Positions 42,781 to 53,176 of a stretch of DNA of 64,000 bases are shown one piece after another. The stretch spans positions 1-64,000 of the forward strand of contig JARGSG010000198.1 of NCBI GenBank assembly GCA_030374805.1, given 5' to 3'. The stretch is from Gracilaria gracilis (taxonomy: Eukaryota; Rhodophyta; Florideophyceae; Gracilariales; Gracilariaceae). The position numbers and the translations under genes are program-made. Each line of letters begins with the position of its first letter. Within the stretch, counting starts at the first letter, position 1. A model generated the notes under the pieces. That model had not been told where the DNA came from, made no database searches, and worked only from the letters and a program-made list of their open reading frames with translations.

Positions 42781-44559
42781 ATGTCTTACGGAACTATGAG
42801 ACCAGAGCTACAAAGGCTACCGGGATCCTTTACAAAACCAATCCAGGTGCTCATCGACGAGCATGATCTCACCCCCGAAGACTGCGCTGCCGATCGTTCT
42901 TCTACCGCTAAATCCTGGAAGGCGGCCTATGATGGTCTCCTCTATGGTTTTGGCTTTGGCATGGTTGTGCACGGCTTAACTCCTAGTGAGTTTGCAAGGA
43001 TGCATAAATACCTAAAAACGGACAAGCGCTGTGGAGATATGGTGAGTGGGTTATACACCAAACGTACCCCACAGTCCATGGAGAACAGGTACCGTGGTTT
43101 AAATTCTGATGCTTATCTTGTTCGCCTGGGTGAAAGGAACGAAGAATGCGAAGTCCTTGAGGCTTTAATTATTTCTCACCAATACATACTATGTCGTATT
43201 CTTGAGAGAGGACTACTCCCGGATGTTGACAAGCTTGAAGAGTTCCACCCGGATCCCGAATTGAGAATTGTCACCACCGTTAATTGCCGCTTTACCGTCC
43301 ATATCCCACGCTTGAACGGTATCACGGACTATATCCGAATTGTAGAGGGTAATATCCACAAAGTGAGAGTGGAGAAGTCCAGGAGCACACTCATGGGCGT
43401 AGATATGAAACTAGGGAACTCTGGTAACCAACGTTGGGATTGTGGGTGGGGAAGAAATGCTCGCCAAGCATGCGAGAATGATGATGACGGAATGTACGTT
43501 GTGTACACCGTACTTCCAACTTCGAACGGGGGTTTCTTCGTGGAAATGCTTCAAGAAGCCGGCATATACGTCACTGCAACTGAGCACGTAGCTCGCGGGT
43601 TTACAGGAGGTCGGCATGGCGCGACTGGGAAGTATTATGAGTTCGTCCCTCCCACACACCCTGAAGATGACAGAATGACCCGTACTTTCTGGATGGCTCT
43701 TGGAAGTTCTATTGTTCTGCCCTCTTCAATTGTTGTTCGATTCGGCGGACATTGGAGCTACGATATTCAGGTTTTTGGTTATGTAATCAATGCCACAACA
43801 TTGAAGAAGGGGGAGCAGATTGTGTACCTATGGCGCGACGAATTGGAGGCCTATGAAACAATGGACGAATATGGTAACAGAACCGAGCTAATGAAACATG
43901 ACGAGAAGGTGGGAATCCAGTTTCTCAACTGGCGTCCGTTTTTCGTGGACCATCCCGAGGAGAAAGGGTTGATGGTAGGAACTATTCCAACAGCACTGGA
44001 GGTAGATTTCAAGTCCCCTGCGAGGAAGAAAATGCTGGAATCTATGTACGACGCTTTAGACAATGGTACCAAAATCCAGGACGCCTATCGCCAAAACCCT
44101 GTGCTGAAGTTGGTGGCCAAAAAACAAGGTGTGAACTACTCGGAAGACGACGAGAAGGAAATACGTCGAATGTGGCTGGGGGAAGGAGATCAATGGATGT
44201 TCAACGACGTTCCTTTCGCAGCTATGGAGCTCTTACTTGGAGAGAAGTTGTCTTTCCCATTGGACCTGGCGGACCTCAGACCGGCTATGCTCAAGCAAAT
44301 CGTAGAAAAGCAGGGAACTGGACCACATAGGCGGCACCGCAGTGAAGGTTCCAGTGATGATGGGCCAAACGCAGAGTTTAGTGACAGCGCGGAGAATAGC
44401 GATGTATCTAGTACAGATGAAGACTCTGACAGCAGTATGGAGGGTTTGGAAAAGCCGGACCACGATGCAAATAATGCTACTGCACAAGGCAACCCCGCCG
44501 CGGCAACCAATGGCCGTAAAAGGCCCCTTAGCAAGAAACAACCAGCTAAAAGAATGTAA
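42781..44559 (+). CDS. Unknown 592-aa protein of element C
   Basis: The start is taken as MSYGTMRPELQR at 42781. The frame is open 75 codons further up, but that stretch is of promoter-like composition. The body looks folded (YDGLLYGFGFGMVVHGLTPS, RIVTTVNCRFTVHIPRLNG, VLPSSIVVRFGGHWSYDIQV). The C-terminal 90 residues are acidic and Ser-rich, then basic (GRKRPLSKKQPAKR), as in nuclear proteins. No domain is recognised. It converges with the recombinase gene. Absence of interruptions suggests it is used or recently used. Confidence 0.7.
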   Translation: MSYGTMRPELQRLPGSFTKPIQVLIDEHDLTPEDCAADRSSTAKSWKAAYDGLLYGFGFGMVVHGLTPSEFARMHKYLKTDKRCGDMVSGLYTKRTPQSMENRYRGLNSDAYLVRLGERNEECEVLEALIISHQYILCRILERGLLPDVDKLEEFHPDPELRIVTTVNCRFTVHIPRLNGITDYIRIVEGNIHKVRVEKSRSTLMGVDMKLGNSGNQRWDCGWGRNARQACENDDDGMYVVYTVLPTSNGGFFVEMLQEAGIYVTATEHVARGFTGGRHGATGKYYEFVPPTHPEDDRMTRTFWMALGSSIVLPSSIVVRFGGHWSYDIQVFGYVINATTLKKGEQIVYLWRDELEAYETMDEYGNRTELMKHDEKVGIQFLNWRPFFVDHPEEKGLMVGTIPTALEVDFKSPARKKMLESMYDALDNGTKIQDAYRQNPVLKLVAKKQGVNYSEDDEKEIRRMWLGEGDQWMFNDVPFAAMELLLGEKLSFPLDLADLRPAMLKQIVEKQGTGPHRRHRSEGSSDDGPNAEFSDSAENSDVSSTDEDSDSSMEGLEKPDHDANNATAQGNPAAATNGRKRPLSKKQPAKRM

Positions 44560-45620
44560 TGCTGGGGTATTCAAACCAACAGTGATACTTTTACCAAACT
44601 ATTGGGATGCGCTTACTTCGGCAAGGCCTCTAACTGGCTGTTCGAACAACAACTACTGGCCTCCGATTTACTGAGGTTACGTATAGAACCGCAACGAAGC
44701 ATATCTCGCAACCGAAACAAAGGTGCTCATCATACCCGCCCCCTCACAGCTTCCACCTGTACGACTCACCAAACGTTCCCCTTCCCCCCCGCCCCCAGCT
44801 TCAAATGCCGAACGCATTTCCCAACATGGGTGCACAGCGCACTCACTCACGTCGTCTTTCAGAACACATAAGCCGCTGCCCGTCTCCAACCACAAGCTCC
44901 CGCTCAACTTATTCGCAAAGGTGTTTCCCGGTTTTCTACATTTTGGGGGGCATGTTTTTGCTCACTCCTTCCCTATCATACGTTACTCCGCTTTACACGA
45001 GCATCTGTTACATTCTTACATTATCAGATCATCCATGACACTCCCCCTTACGTACTGTACCACCTTTTTTCCCAGTTTCCTACAAGTTCTTCCCGTTCTA
45101 CTCTCTCCTCCTCAGAGTTTCGATGGCTCGCCCTACTACAGCGCCGTTTTTGCACATCTCACAGCACAACGCAGCTGTCACGAATGCGTCAATGTTTCCC
45201 GAGGAGGGTGTTGGAGACCTGAGCTCTTCACATTGCGGAAACACTCCCCTTTTTTACTCCCACTATATATGTACAATTGACCAACTTTCACTGTACATAT
45301 TTCGTTCTTCCTTACTCTCTAATGCAACTTGTGGCGGGCACGGCGAACAATTTCCTCATCTTCATCCACATCCTCTTCTTCCACCCGCTCGAGAACATCC
45401 TAATCCTCTTCTTCCACCTCACCCCCAAGTGAGAAAATATGTCTTCCAGTTCATCTTGGAAGCCATTTCTCTCGCTCTCCAGGTCACTGTTGTCTTCCAG
45501 AGTCCTAGGATGGCTATCACCCACATGAATGCCCTGAGTTCTAACCATCACTCTCTAATTTAATTCAGTCCTAGCAAGTGCAAATGAAGCTGGTATTCAC
45601 TTTCTGCACCCTCCACCACA
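44560..45620. other. Convergent spacer in element C
   Basis: 1.06 kb, C/T-rich, no supported gene. It includes polypyrimidine stretches around 44770 and 45360-45420. Confidence 0.45.
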
Positions 45621-48600
45621 TTACTTCTCCTCTTCGTTTACCTTGTTGTCGCTTTCGTCGTTATCATTGTCGTCGTCATCGTCGTCTTCATCGTCTTTAT
45701 CGGCATCATCATCATCATCTGCGTCATCACTATCGTTCAATCCATTATGAAAGATTGTGTCCTTCATGTCGCATTCTTCATCCTCCTCCTCGGAATCCTC
45801 GCCCAGCAGGATGCAAAAGTGTTTCGTAAGCAACGCCATGATGTCTTGGAAGTCTGTGCTGTAACTTGACATGTACGTTCCCCTCAATTGCTCCACGGAG
45901 GTGTTCATCTGCTTCGCCATGAGGTCCAAGAATCGGTCTTCGCTGATTGTGTTTCCATTTCTGTCCCGGTACTTCCCGTTACGGTACTCGTGCAACATTT
46001 GCGTCGCGAAGCTTGTTCTAAGGGTCATCGCGGTCACCGACTTCAGTGAGCGGTGAACTCCTTTCATAAACGTGCGAATTGAAGACGAAATGTGTCGTGA
46101 CGTCAAACATTTACCGGATTGAGTATGCAACAGCAGCGGCTTGTACTTTCGGAACGTTTTTGAATGAACCACGTTGGTTTTACTCTTGATGATTGGTAGA
46201 ACAACGTGAACATGAAACGTCATATACTGCAGTACGAAGCGTGGAAGGTTCACATTCGGGACGTCTAAAGCACGTGCGGTTTTCTCACGGAAGGTTTGAA
46301 CTTCAATGACACCCGGGGGAGTGCTGTCGATATCGATATCGTACGCCTCTTCTAAAAGCTTCCTCGGGGGACATTTTAACCTCGCATACGCTTGTGGCCG
46401 CTGACCACCACCCGTGAGCGCAAGCAGGCCAACGAAGTTGATACACCACTTGTTGAGGAGCCCTCGCGTGCTCCCAAGCCTTGCAATCGCTTTTTTCTTC
46501 GACTTGGTTTCCACATTAACCAGATATGTTTCAATGATTCCACCCAAATGTGCTCGTGCCAGAGATATTCCTTTCTTGACGTGCTCCGCGGAAACGATCG
46601 TTTGCTTCTGCAGCCGTTCCTCCGCGTTTTGCCGTGTTCTCCTCTCTTCCCTGGAGCGCCGCTTGCCGGCATTAAAGGTGCTGTTCAAATACCACTGTAC
46701 CCGTTTCATCTCCTGCTTCTTCTCGGCATTACTTGTGTACAGCTGTGCATAATCACTCACAATGGACAGCGTATAGCATTTGCTCACAACAGTGTTGGCC
46801 GACGAGGTGATAATGAAGTAATTGATGAACGAACGGACCAGATCAACGTTTGCCATTCGTTCGAACAATGCTCCCGGTCTCCACCCTTCAAACTGCTTCA
46901 TGACTTTTGCCGCAATGCACCAGCGCATAAATTGTCCAACAATACTTTTTAACGTGGAGAAGCTGCCGGACACGGACCCGTTAAGCATCACTGATGGCTT
47001 GAAGCGAGTATTGTAGATGGTTTCCAGATCTTCGCAGTTGTGTTCGGTGATCCGAAGTCCCGGGTAAGTGATGGCGCCCTTTGCACACTTCTGGTTATCC
47101 TTCAATATAGCATTGTCACTCGTGAAGTACTCTGGATAGCGTGCTAGTACTATTTGTACCATTTCTCTCCACTGAACATGCTTTGGCTGCGTTCTCAACC
47201 GTTGCTCCCTGGCCTCCATGCGTTGCTTTCTTCTTTCCGCCTCTGAAATCTTCCTTTTACCCCTCCGGCTGGAAAGCCTTTTCCGCTCACTATTAGGAAG
47301 ACCGTGTCGACCTTCAAACATTTCCACAACTGTGCCGAATATGTCGTCGTTCGCGTTTCTTAACATGTCTTCTTGCTGAGAAACGAGATTTCTAAGGTAA
47401 TCAGCAGCATCATGGGACTGAGAACCGTGTTGTTCGTTCTGTTGACTGCCACCCTGGCCTGGGTCTGCGTCTGGCTGCTTCGGATGCTGCTCTTCTTCTG
47501 GCGGTTGTTGCGAGATCCTATGCTCATGCTCCTCAACTTGATCAGGCTTTACTCGTCTCATGCGTACACCGCCATGTGGCGGTTGAGCACATGTTTCTGG
47601 CGCAGCGTCATTTGCACGGCTACCTCGAATTATATCCAGAATGGTGGGTTCCACAGCCCGAGTGCTACTGCTACCCGTGCGTTTTCGATTCAACACATTC
47701 GAATGAAGTTCATCCTCCGTGATTGAAAAACGAAGAGCCTTACGCACTCTGGCTCCACTGCCACTACTGCCAGAGGTAGTTGCGCGAACTGGTTCTTCGT
47801 GGCACTCTCTGTGCAAGTTGTGTTCCTCGTCCTCACTACAAGGGTGCAACGGTCTCTTCAGGCGGCGCGGACTGTTGAGCACGTTCACGCCACGCATGCC
47901 GACCACAGCTTTCTCAACGCCGGATTGCGCGACTGTAGTTTGCACTCCTTCGTTAGCAGCTGCGTCGCGGCCCACCTGCGCTGCTGCATCATCAGCAGAT
48001 GTGGCTTCTACGTTTCTGACGTCCTCAATACTGCTGGCTCCCGAAAGTGTTGGTCTGTGAGTCACCCGTTTCAATCGTTTCTTTCCACTCGCACAGGGTT
48101 CATCATCTTGTTCATCTTCAGGGCTTCGACGGGCGGGCCATTGCCGTACTGAGGCACGGTACAGCTCATTCAAATCGTCCCCAATTCCATTTCCAAACAT
48201 ATCGCCGCCCTCTTCAACATTCCATTCTGAAATGATCGCTGCTTCCGGCGGAGCATTGCTAATATCCTTCAATACTGGCCTTCCAACACCCTGGTCAATG
48301 TCTGCTCTCGATTTTGGTAGAACGAGTTCCATTTGTCTACCTTCGTTCAGTACGGATGAGGATGAAGAACTCGTATTACCGTGTTCCTCTTCAGAAGAAG
48401 AAACGACAACGGGGCTGTTGTTTTCACGATACGTTTGCATCAGTTCCTGCATCGCACTCATTGTGCTTCTCACACCTTGCCCGATCGCTCCATTTTTCCG
48501 TGGTATCGTCTTCCTGTTGAGGCCATGTTCGTCATCATCATCACCGTTCTGCTGCAATTCGGGAAATTTCTCCTCCTCTTCTTCTACGTCCATTTGCTCG

Positions 48601-48854
48601 TCTTCTTCGTTGTTTCCACCCTTACTTTCGTCTTCTTCCCGACACCTCTCACGCCGTCGCACGCCAAATTGATTGAAAGCTTCCGTCCGCAAGCCCATTC
48701 TATTTCCTCGCGCAGTTCGTTGAGGATGAATTCGCACTCGCACTGGTTTCACAGGTATGGGCGCCTGCCTGGGCACAGACGAGGAGACGGACCGCACCGA
48801 TATTCCACTTGGCACGCCTCTCACTTTCATGGCATTTCGTTTCTTCCCGTACAT
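45621..48854 (-). CDS. Tyrosine recombinase of element C
   Basis: The product has 1077 residues. The first 560 are acidic, polar and low in complexity. Residues about 560-800 are helical and basic, fitting a core-binding domain. The catalytic part has LLALTGGGQRPQAYARL (Arg about 819), a lysine-bearing strand (LPIIKSKTNVVHSK), TAMTLRTSFATQML (second Arg about 946) and GTYMSSYSTDF with the candidate nucleophile at Tyr994 or Tyr998. The usual histidine before the second arginine is replaced. An acidic tail ends the protein. This order defines tyrosine recombinases; position at the element's end, reading inward, resembles Starship captains, but kinship with them is not shown. A truncated near-identical copy lies at 9221-11810. 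Confidence 0.82.
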   Translation of the reverse strand: MYGKKRNAMKVRGVPSGISVRSVSSSVPRQAPIPVKPVRVRIHPQRTARGNRMGLRTEAFNQFGVRRRERCREEDESKGGNNEEDEQMDVEEEEEKFPELQQNGDDDDEHGLNRKTIPRKNGAIGQGVRSTMSAMQELMQTYRENNSPVVVSSSEEEHGNTSSSSSSVLNEGRQMELVLPKSRADIDQGVGRPVLKDISNAPPEAAIISEWNVEEGGDMFGNGIGDDLNELYRASVRQWPARRSPEDEQDDEPCASGKKRLKRVTHRPTLSGASSIEDVRNVEATSADDAAAQVGRDAAANEGVQTTVAQSGVEKAVVGMRGVNVLNSPRRLKRPLHPCSEDEEHNLHRECHEEPVRATTSGSSGSGARVRKALRFSITEDELHSNVLNRKRTGSSSTRAVEPTILDIIRGSRANDAAPETCAQPPHGGVRMRRVKPDQVEEHEHRISQQPPEEEQHPKQPDADPGQGGSQQNEQHGSQSHDAADYLRNLVSQQEDMLRNANDDIFGTVVEMFEGRHGLPNSERKRLSSRRGKRKISEAERRKQRMEAREQRLRTQPKHVQWREMVQIVLARYPEYFTSDNAILKDNQKCAKGAITYPGLRITEHNCEDLETIYNTRFKPSVMLNGSVSGSFSTLKSIVGQFMRWCIAAKVMKQFEGWRPGALFERMANVDLVRSFINYFIITSSANTVVSKCYTLSIVSDYAQLYTSNAEKKQEMKRVQWYLNSTFNAGKRRSREERRTRQNAEERLQKQTIVSAEHVKKGISLARAHLGGIIETYLVNVETKSKKKAIARLGSTRGLLNKWCINFVGLLALTGGGQRPQAYARLKCPPRKLLEEAYDIDIDSTPPGVIEVQTFREKTARALDVPNVNLPRFVLQYMTFHVHVVLPIIKSKTNVVHSKTFRKYKPLLLHTQSGKCLTSRHISSSIRTFMKGVHRSLKSVTAMTLRTSFATQMLHEYRNGKYRDRNGNTISEDRFLDLMAKQMNTSVEQLRGTYMSSYSTDFQDIMALLTKHFCILLGEDSEEEDEECDMKDTIFHNGLNDSDDADDDDDADKDDEDDDDDDNDNDESDNKVNEEEK

Positions 48855-49368
48855 CCTCCTGGCGGCAAATTGGAATCTTTCTCAGAGAGAACGCGCACAA
48901 ACAACCCAACCACAGAAATGCCGGATGGCCCGCACCGCACTCTTCCGCTCAGCGCTAACAGCGCCAAACAACGCCGCCGAGCAATCCAGACGCTGAACGC
49001 AATATCTCCACACTGCCGCGCCACCCGCTATCGCAACCGAACTGCGGAATCGCCCGCAAACCGTAAGAAAAACGCACAAACTCGTTCCGAAATGGCGTGC
49101 ACGCGGGAGAAGCGATGGCCAGCTGGTGCTGCGGTCGTGGCGGTTGCGGGCTTTCTTTTTAAGCCCTGCCAGCGCTGACCGAAAGGGTGTATCCTCTCCA
49201 CCAACCGGTACATACATCGCAGCCGTCCGCTCCAAAGCACACGAGCCTGTATACCTGATTGCAATACACCCCTTTTGGTGCCCGCAAAAGGGCGTTTTCA
49301 CGTATCTCCCACTCCAGCAGTGCGCAGATTCTGCACGCGGCACACATCCTCGGACGCACTCCCCCAGT

Positions 49369-49395
49369 GGTAGGATATATACGCGGTATCCTACC
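49369..49395. promoter_or_regulatory. Inverted repeat upstream of recombinase gene
   Basis: Same GGTAGGATA / TATCCTACC arms as at 12325-12351, about 0.5 kb upstream of the ATG. Confidence 0.4.
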
Positions 49396-49504
49396 CTTCG
49401 CGCGCATGTGCGCAACCGCCCGCAACGTGTGGCGTATATACGTGCCACGCATGCGCATTACGTTTTGACGACATGTCAAAAGATACGCCCTGCGCTGTCC
49501 CAAC

Positions 49505-50200
49505 AGCTAAACCCATCCAACGCGGCTAATTCATTAATACACGATTACTGTCATAACACCGCACCACTTAAACCAGCAACTCATTTGAACAGCTAACACT
49601 TGAACCAATGCCTATTCGCTAATCCATCAATTCTTATTTCTACCATTATGCTAAAAACCGCAAAACTTGACGACTGACTAAACCTGAAACACATTAAATT
49701 TTCTTATCCTGTAAAATGCCCAACTCCATAATCCTGGTATACTGCTAAGCCACTAAACAAAACAATCCCTAAATATCAAAATATTACTAGATTCCCTAAT
49801 CCCCACTAATTGCTAAACCATTAAACAATATATTGTGCTAATCCTTCAAATTAATGAAACAGCTAAAACCTTTTAGTGTGCTAGTCTGATAATCTGCTAA
49901 ACATGTGAAAATGCTAATTTGCTAATCTGCTAAACCTTTGAAACCGCAAAACCTTTGAAACCACTAATTTTGCTATTCTGCTAATCCTTTGAAACCGCTA
50001 AACCACTAATTTTGCTAATCTGCTAATCCTTTGAAACCGCTAATCCCTAAATCCGTAAAACCCTTCAACGTCCCAAAACCGTAAATCCCGCGCGTTATAA
50101 ATATAATATAAATCTATAAAACCACTGTGTACCCCCAAACCAGCACGTTTGCTTAATGCATTAAACCGCTAATATATAATTACTATAGACGCGATAACCC
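49505..50200. repeat. Degenerate CTAAACC-like terminal repeats of element C (copy 2)
   Basis: Same block as 12460-13154. It ends GCGATAACCC directly against PPR coding sequence. One unit differs (ACCGCTAATCCC here, ACCTAATCCCC there). Confidence 0.7.
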
Positions 50201-51076
50201 GTCGCCATTATCGCGTTGTAGGAAACCTCATTGCATCGTAAGCCCCTCCGTTCCATAGGACTCTTCACGCGCACCGCGCGGTCAAACTGCGGCCGGTCCA
50301 GACCAGCCAGCGCCGACAGCAGCGTGTTATACGTCACCAAGTCAGGTGCAACTCCCAGCCCATTCTCCACGATGGCGGCGCTGCCAGGTTGCGATTCCCT
50401 CTCCATTTGCGCCACCAACTCGAACGCCTGGTCCAACATATTACTCTTCCTCAAGCCATTGATAACGGAGTTGTACGAATAAATGTCGGGTTGAATGTTC
50501 CAATCCTTCATTCTAGACAGGATGTTGAGCGCAATATCCACCGAACCCGAGCGCACGCAGCATGAAATGAGCACGTTAAACGACACCATGTCCGGCGACA
50601 CATGATGGTCCCCCATCTCCTTGAGCGTCTGAAAGGCCGCGTCCAACCTATGCTTCTTGGCACAGGCGTTAAGCAACGCGTTATACGAATAACGGTTCAG
50701 ATAGTATCCAACTCGGTAACACATCTTTGCCACCTGCCTCGCTTCATCAATCAAGCCCACGCTACTCAACGCAACAAACACAAAGTTAGAAGCACGAGGT
50801 CCAATCAACTTTGCCACATTTCCGCCTTCAAGGGCGTTGCAAAGCAGCTCGAACGCGCGCTCCGCCATGGGCCTGGTACATACGCGCCGTAAAGCTATCC
50901 ACCAAGCGCGGCTGCGTCAAAGCGGCCTCTATCAAGCGCACGCACACGGCATAACGTCGGCTCTGTACGCACGCATCCACGGCCCTCATCAGCGCGGCGT
51001 ACGACACGGTGCGAATCTCACGCTCCACGAACGCGGCGTCGGCACGACACCCCGGCGCGCGAAACACCGACGCCAC
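50201..51076 (-). pseudogene. PPR-repeat protein gene cut by element C
   Basis: About five pentatricopeptide repeats: YSYNALLNACAKKHRLDAAF, VSFNVLISCCVRSGSVDIAL, YSYNSVINGLRKSNMLDQAF, VTYNTLLSALAGL, and a last VSYNAIMA that stops at the element end. PPR proteins bind organelle RNA and act in its processing or translation. The part from 50828 to 51076 continues the repeats in another frame, so there is one frame change near 50870 in addition to the lost 3' end. There is no ATG at the upstream end. The frame is continuous with the open stretch at 51083-51946 across one TAG. The high-GC codon use is unlike the mobile elements around it and marks this as host DNA. Confidence 0.8.
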
Positions 51077-51082
51077 GGCCGA

Positions 51083-51946
51083 CTAGCTGGCGCGCGGCCG
51101 CGCGCGCTTGACTGGTGGCGCGTCGGGCGAGGCGCCGTCGGACGGCGGCGAGGACGACGTGGCCGTGCATACGACGCGGCTCGGCGCGGCGGCGGCGGCG
51201 GCGGTGGCGACGCGCGGCGGCGCGACGACGAACGCAAGCGCCGTGGAGACGCGGTTGGCAGAGCGGTGGCTTCGACGGGCGCGGCGGCTACGGGGAGGAC
51301 GGCGCGGTGAAACAGTGGAACGCGCACGGACTTGCAGCCGCGAGGGCGTGCAATGAAAGGACCATCGCGCCGCGCGCGCTCCACCTGCGGCGCCAAATCG
51401 CGATTGTGCAGCTCGCGACGCGCACCACAAACGGCCAACAAAATCTCGCCCAAACCACAAACATTTCGCAGTGGGTGTGCATACGTGTAACACCTGGCCA
51501 CGTCTCACGTCGAGGGTGCTTGGCATGCGCCGTGCACGTGCGCCGTGCTCATCATCATCTTCAAGATAATAAAGATATCTGCGGTTTGGAAGAGCTTTTG
51601 CAACTACAGATACGAAGGCCCCCGTATCCAGAAACGGCGCCGTGAGCGATGCAAACCGGCGCGGCGACACGCGCGCGCGCATGATGAGGTCAGCCTTTCC
51701 CACAAACCACCCTGTCACAAACGCGTCCCCCCCAATCTGAAAGTAGTGCGCGTCGGCACGCAGCGCCGAAAGCCGCTCATCCGACGGCGTGAGGTTGAGC
51801 GAGATGGTGACGCTATCCTTGCGAAACTGCGCGGCGCCTTGCTCGTCCGCGCTGGGAAGCACGCGCACACAACAGGGAGGCGTGTTGCGCCACACGTATA
51901 CCACCGCGGCGCCGAAAGAAATGGAGTGTACATATTTTGAGAACAT
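51083..51946 (-). pseudogene. GC-rich host coding sequence, perhaps upstream part of the PPR gene
   Basis: An open stretch of 287 codons. The first third looks coding (LNLTPSDERLSALRADAHYF, GDAFVTGWFVGKADLIMRAR). The last third is Ala/Arg/Ser/Pro-rich (FVVAPPRVATAAAAAAPSR), similar to a plastid transit peptide that would suit a PPR protein. It ends with a TAG six bases before, and in frame with, the PPR stretch. It could be two genes, with an intron or a break between. The first residues lie at the edge of the minisatellite, so its true start is lost or uncertain. Confidence 0.4.
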
Positions 51947-52760
51947 TTAGTAATGAATATTCCCAAATAAATATTCACTGATGAACATTCCCTGATGAAC
52001 ATTCACTGAAGGCCATTCAGTGATGAACCTTCACTAATGAACATTCACTGATGAACCTTCAGTAATACAAATTCACTGGTGAACATTCACTGATGAACAT
52101 TCACCAATGAACATTCACTGGTGAACATTAACTGATGAATATTCACTAATAAACATTTACTGGTGCACATTTACTCGTAAACCTTCAGTGATGAAAATTC
52201 TCTCATGTAAAACAGTATTAAACATTTCACTGATGTTTGTTCGCTGAAGAACATTTACTGATGTACATTTACTAATGATCATAAACTGGTGAACATTAAC
52301 TAATAAACATTCACTGATGAAGGTCCAGTCATATATATTTATTGAAATCAATGAACATGCACTGATAAATGTTCACTAATAAACATTCACTGATGAACCT
52401 TCACTAATGAACATTCACTGATGAAGGTTCAGTTATATATATTTATTGACATCAATGAACATTCACTGATAGCTGTTCACTAATGAACATTCACTTATAA
52501 AATTCACTGATGAATATTCACTGGTGAACATTCACTAATGAACATTCACTGATGAACATTCCCTCTTGAACATTCACTGATCAAGGTTCACTAATAAAAA
52601 TTGAGGGTTGAAAATTCACTGATAGACCTTCACTCATGAACATTCCGAGGTGAACACACACACTGCTAAACATGCTTTGATGAACCTTCATCAATGAACT
52701 TTCATTGATGCACCTTCATTGATAAACTTTCATTGATGAAGATTTACTGAGGAACCTATT
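51945..52760. repeat. 14-bp minisatellite, about 55 units
   Basis: Consensus GATGAACATTCACT, with variants AATGAACATTCACT and GGTGAACATTCACT. Decay increases to the right. It separates the GC-rich host island from the recombinase region. Confidence 0.9.
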
Positions 52761-53176
52761 TACAATATTGAACACTCTTTAGAGCTCTGCGACTACTATG
52801 GTGTTATTACTAGTGTTGTTTTTATGTCCTGGTTGGTAAACTTCAGCACAAATATTTCGTAAGTGCTTCCTTGTAGTTAGAGAAACATGTCAGTACTTTG
52901 AAGGAGAAGAATGTGAAAGAAGTTGACAAGGGTTTTGTAATAATTGTAGAGAATCGAATCAACTATATAAAGCAAGGATACTTATGAATCAACTACACAA
53001 AGTGTAGAGAATCGAATCAACTATACAAAGCAGAGATACTTAAAAATTTTTCCTTAGGTCTTACCCACCGAAATCATTGTTGGATTTTATCAGTCAAAGA
53101 CAGAAACTTTTTTCAAGAAAGCATAAGAGTTGCTGGTCAATGCTTTACTTCAAAAGTTTTTTTTTGATCTCACTAG
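52761..53176. other. AT-rich spacer
   Basis: No supported gene. A short direct repeat (AGAATCGAATCAACTATA) occurs near 52950 and 53010. Confidence 0.4.

Larger units (their letters stand above)
37889..50200. mobile_element. Element C: large tyrosine-recombinase element
   Basis: Three long genes (ParB-like/Ulp1 protein, unknown 592-aa protein, tyrosine recombinase) and long regulatory spacers. The recombinase is the gene nearest the right end and reads inward, the layout of the captain gene in fungal Starship elements. The right end (50200) is exact to within a few bases, by comparison with the copy at 9221-13154, and interrupts a PPR gene. The left end is only proposed, at telomere-like motifs from 37889. 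The element may extend further left or the other two genes may not belong to it. Confidence 0.55.
48855..50200. other. Upstream and terminal region of element C
   Basis: 1.35 kb without a gene. The GC-rich first half holds the inverted repeat at 49369-49395, and the second half is the CTAAACC-like block. Frames of up to 188 codons here recur in the other copy only because the DNA does. Confidence 0.6.
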
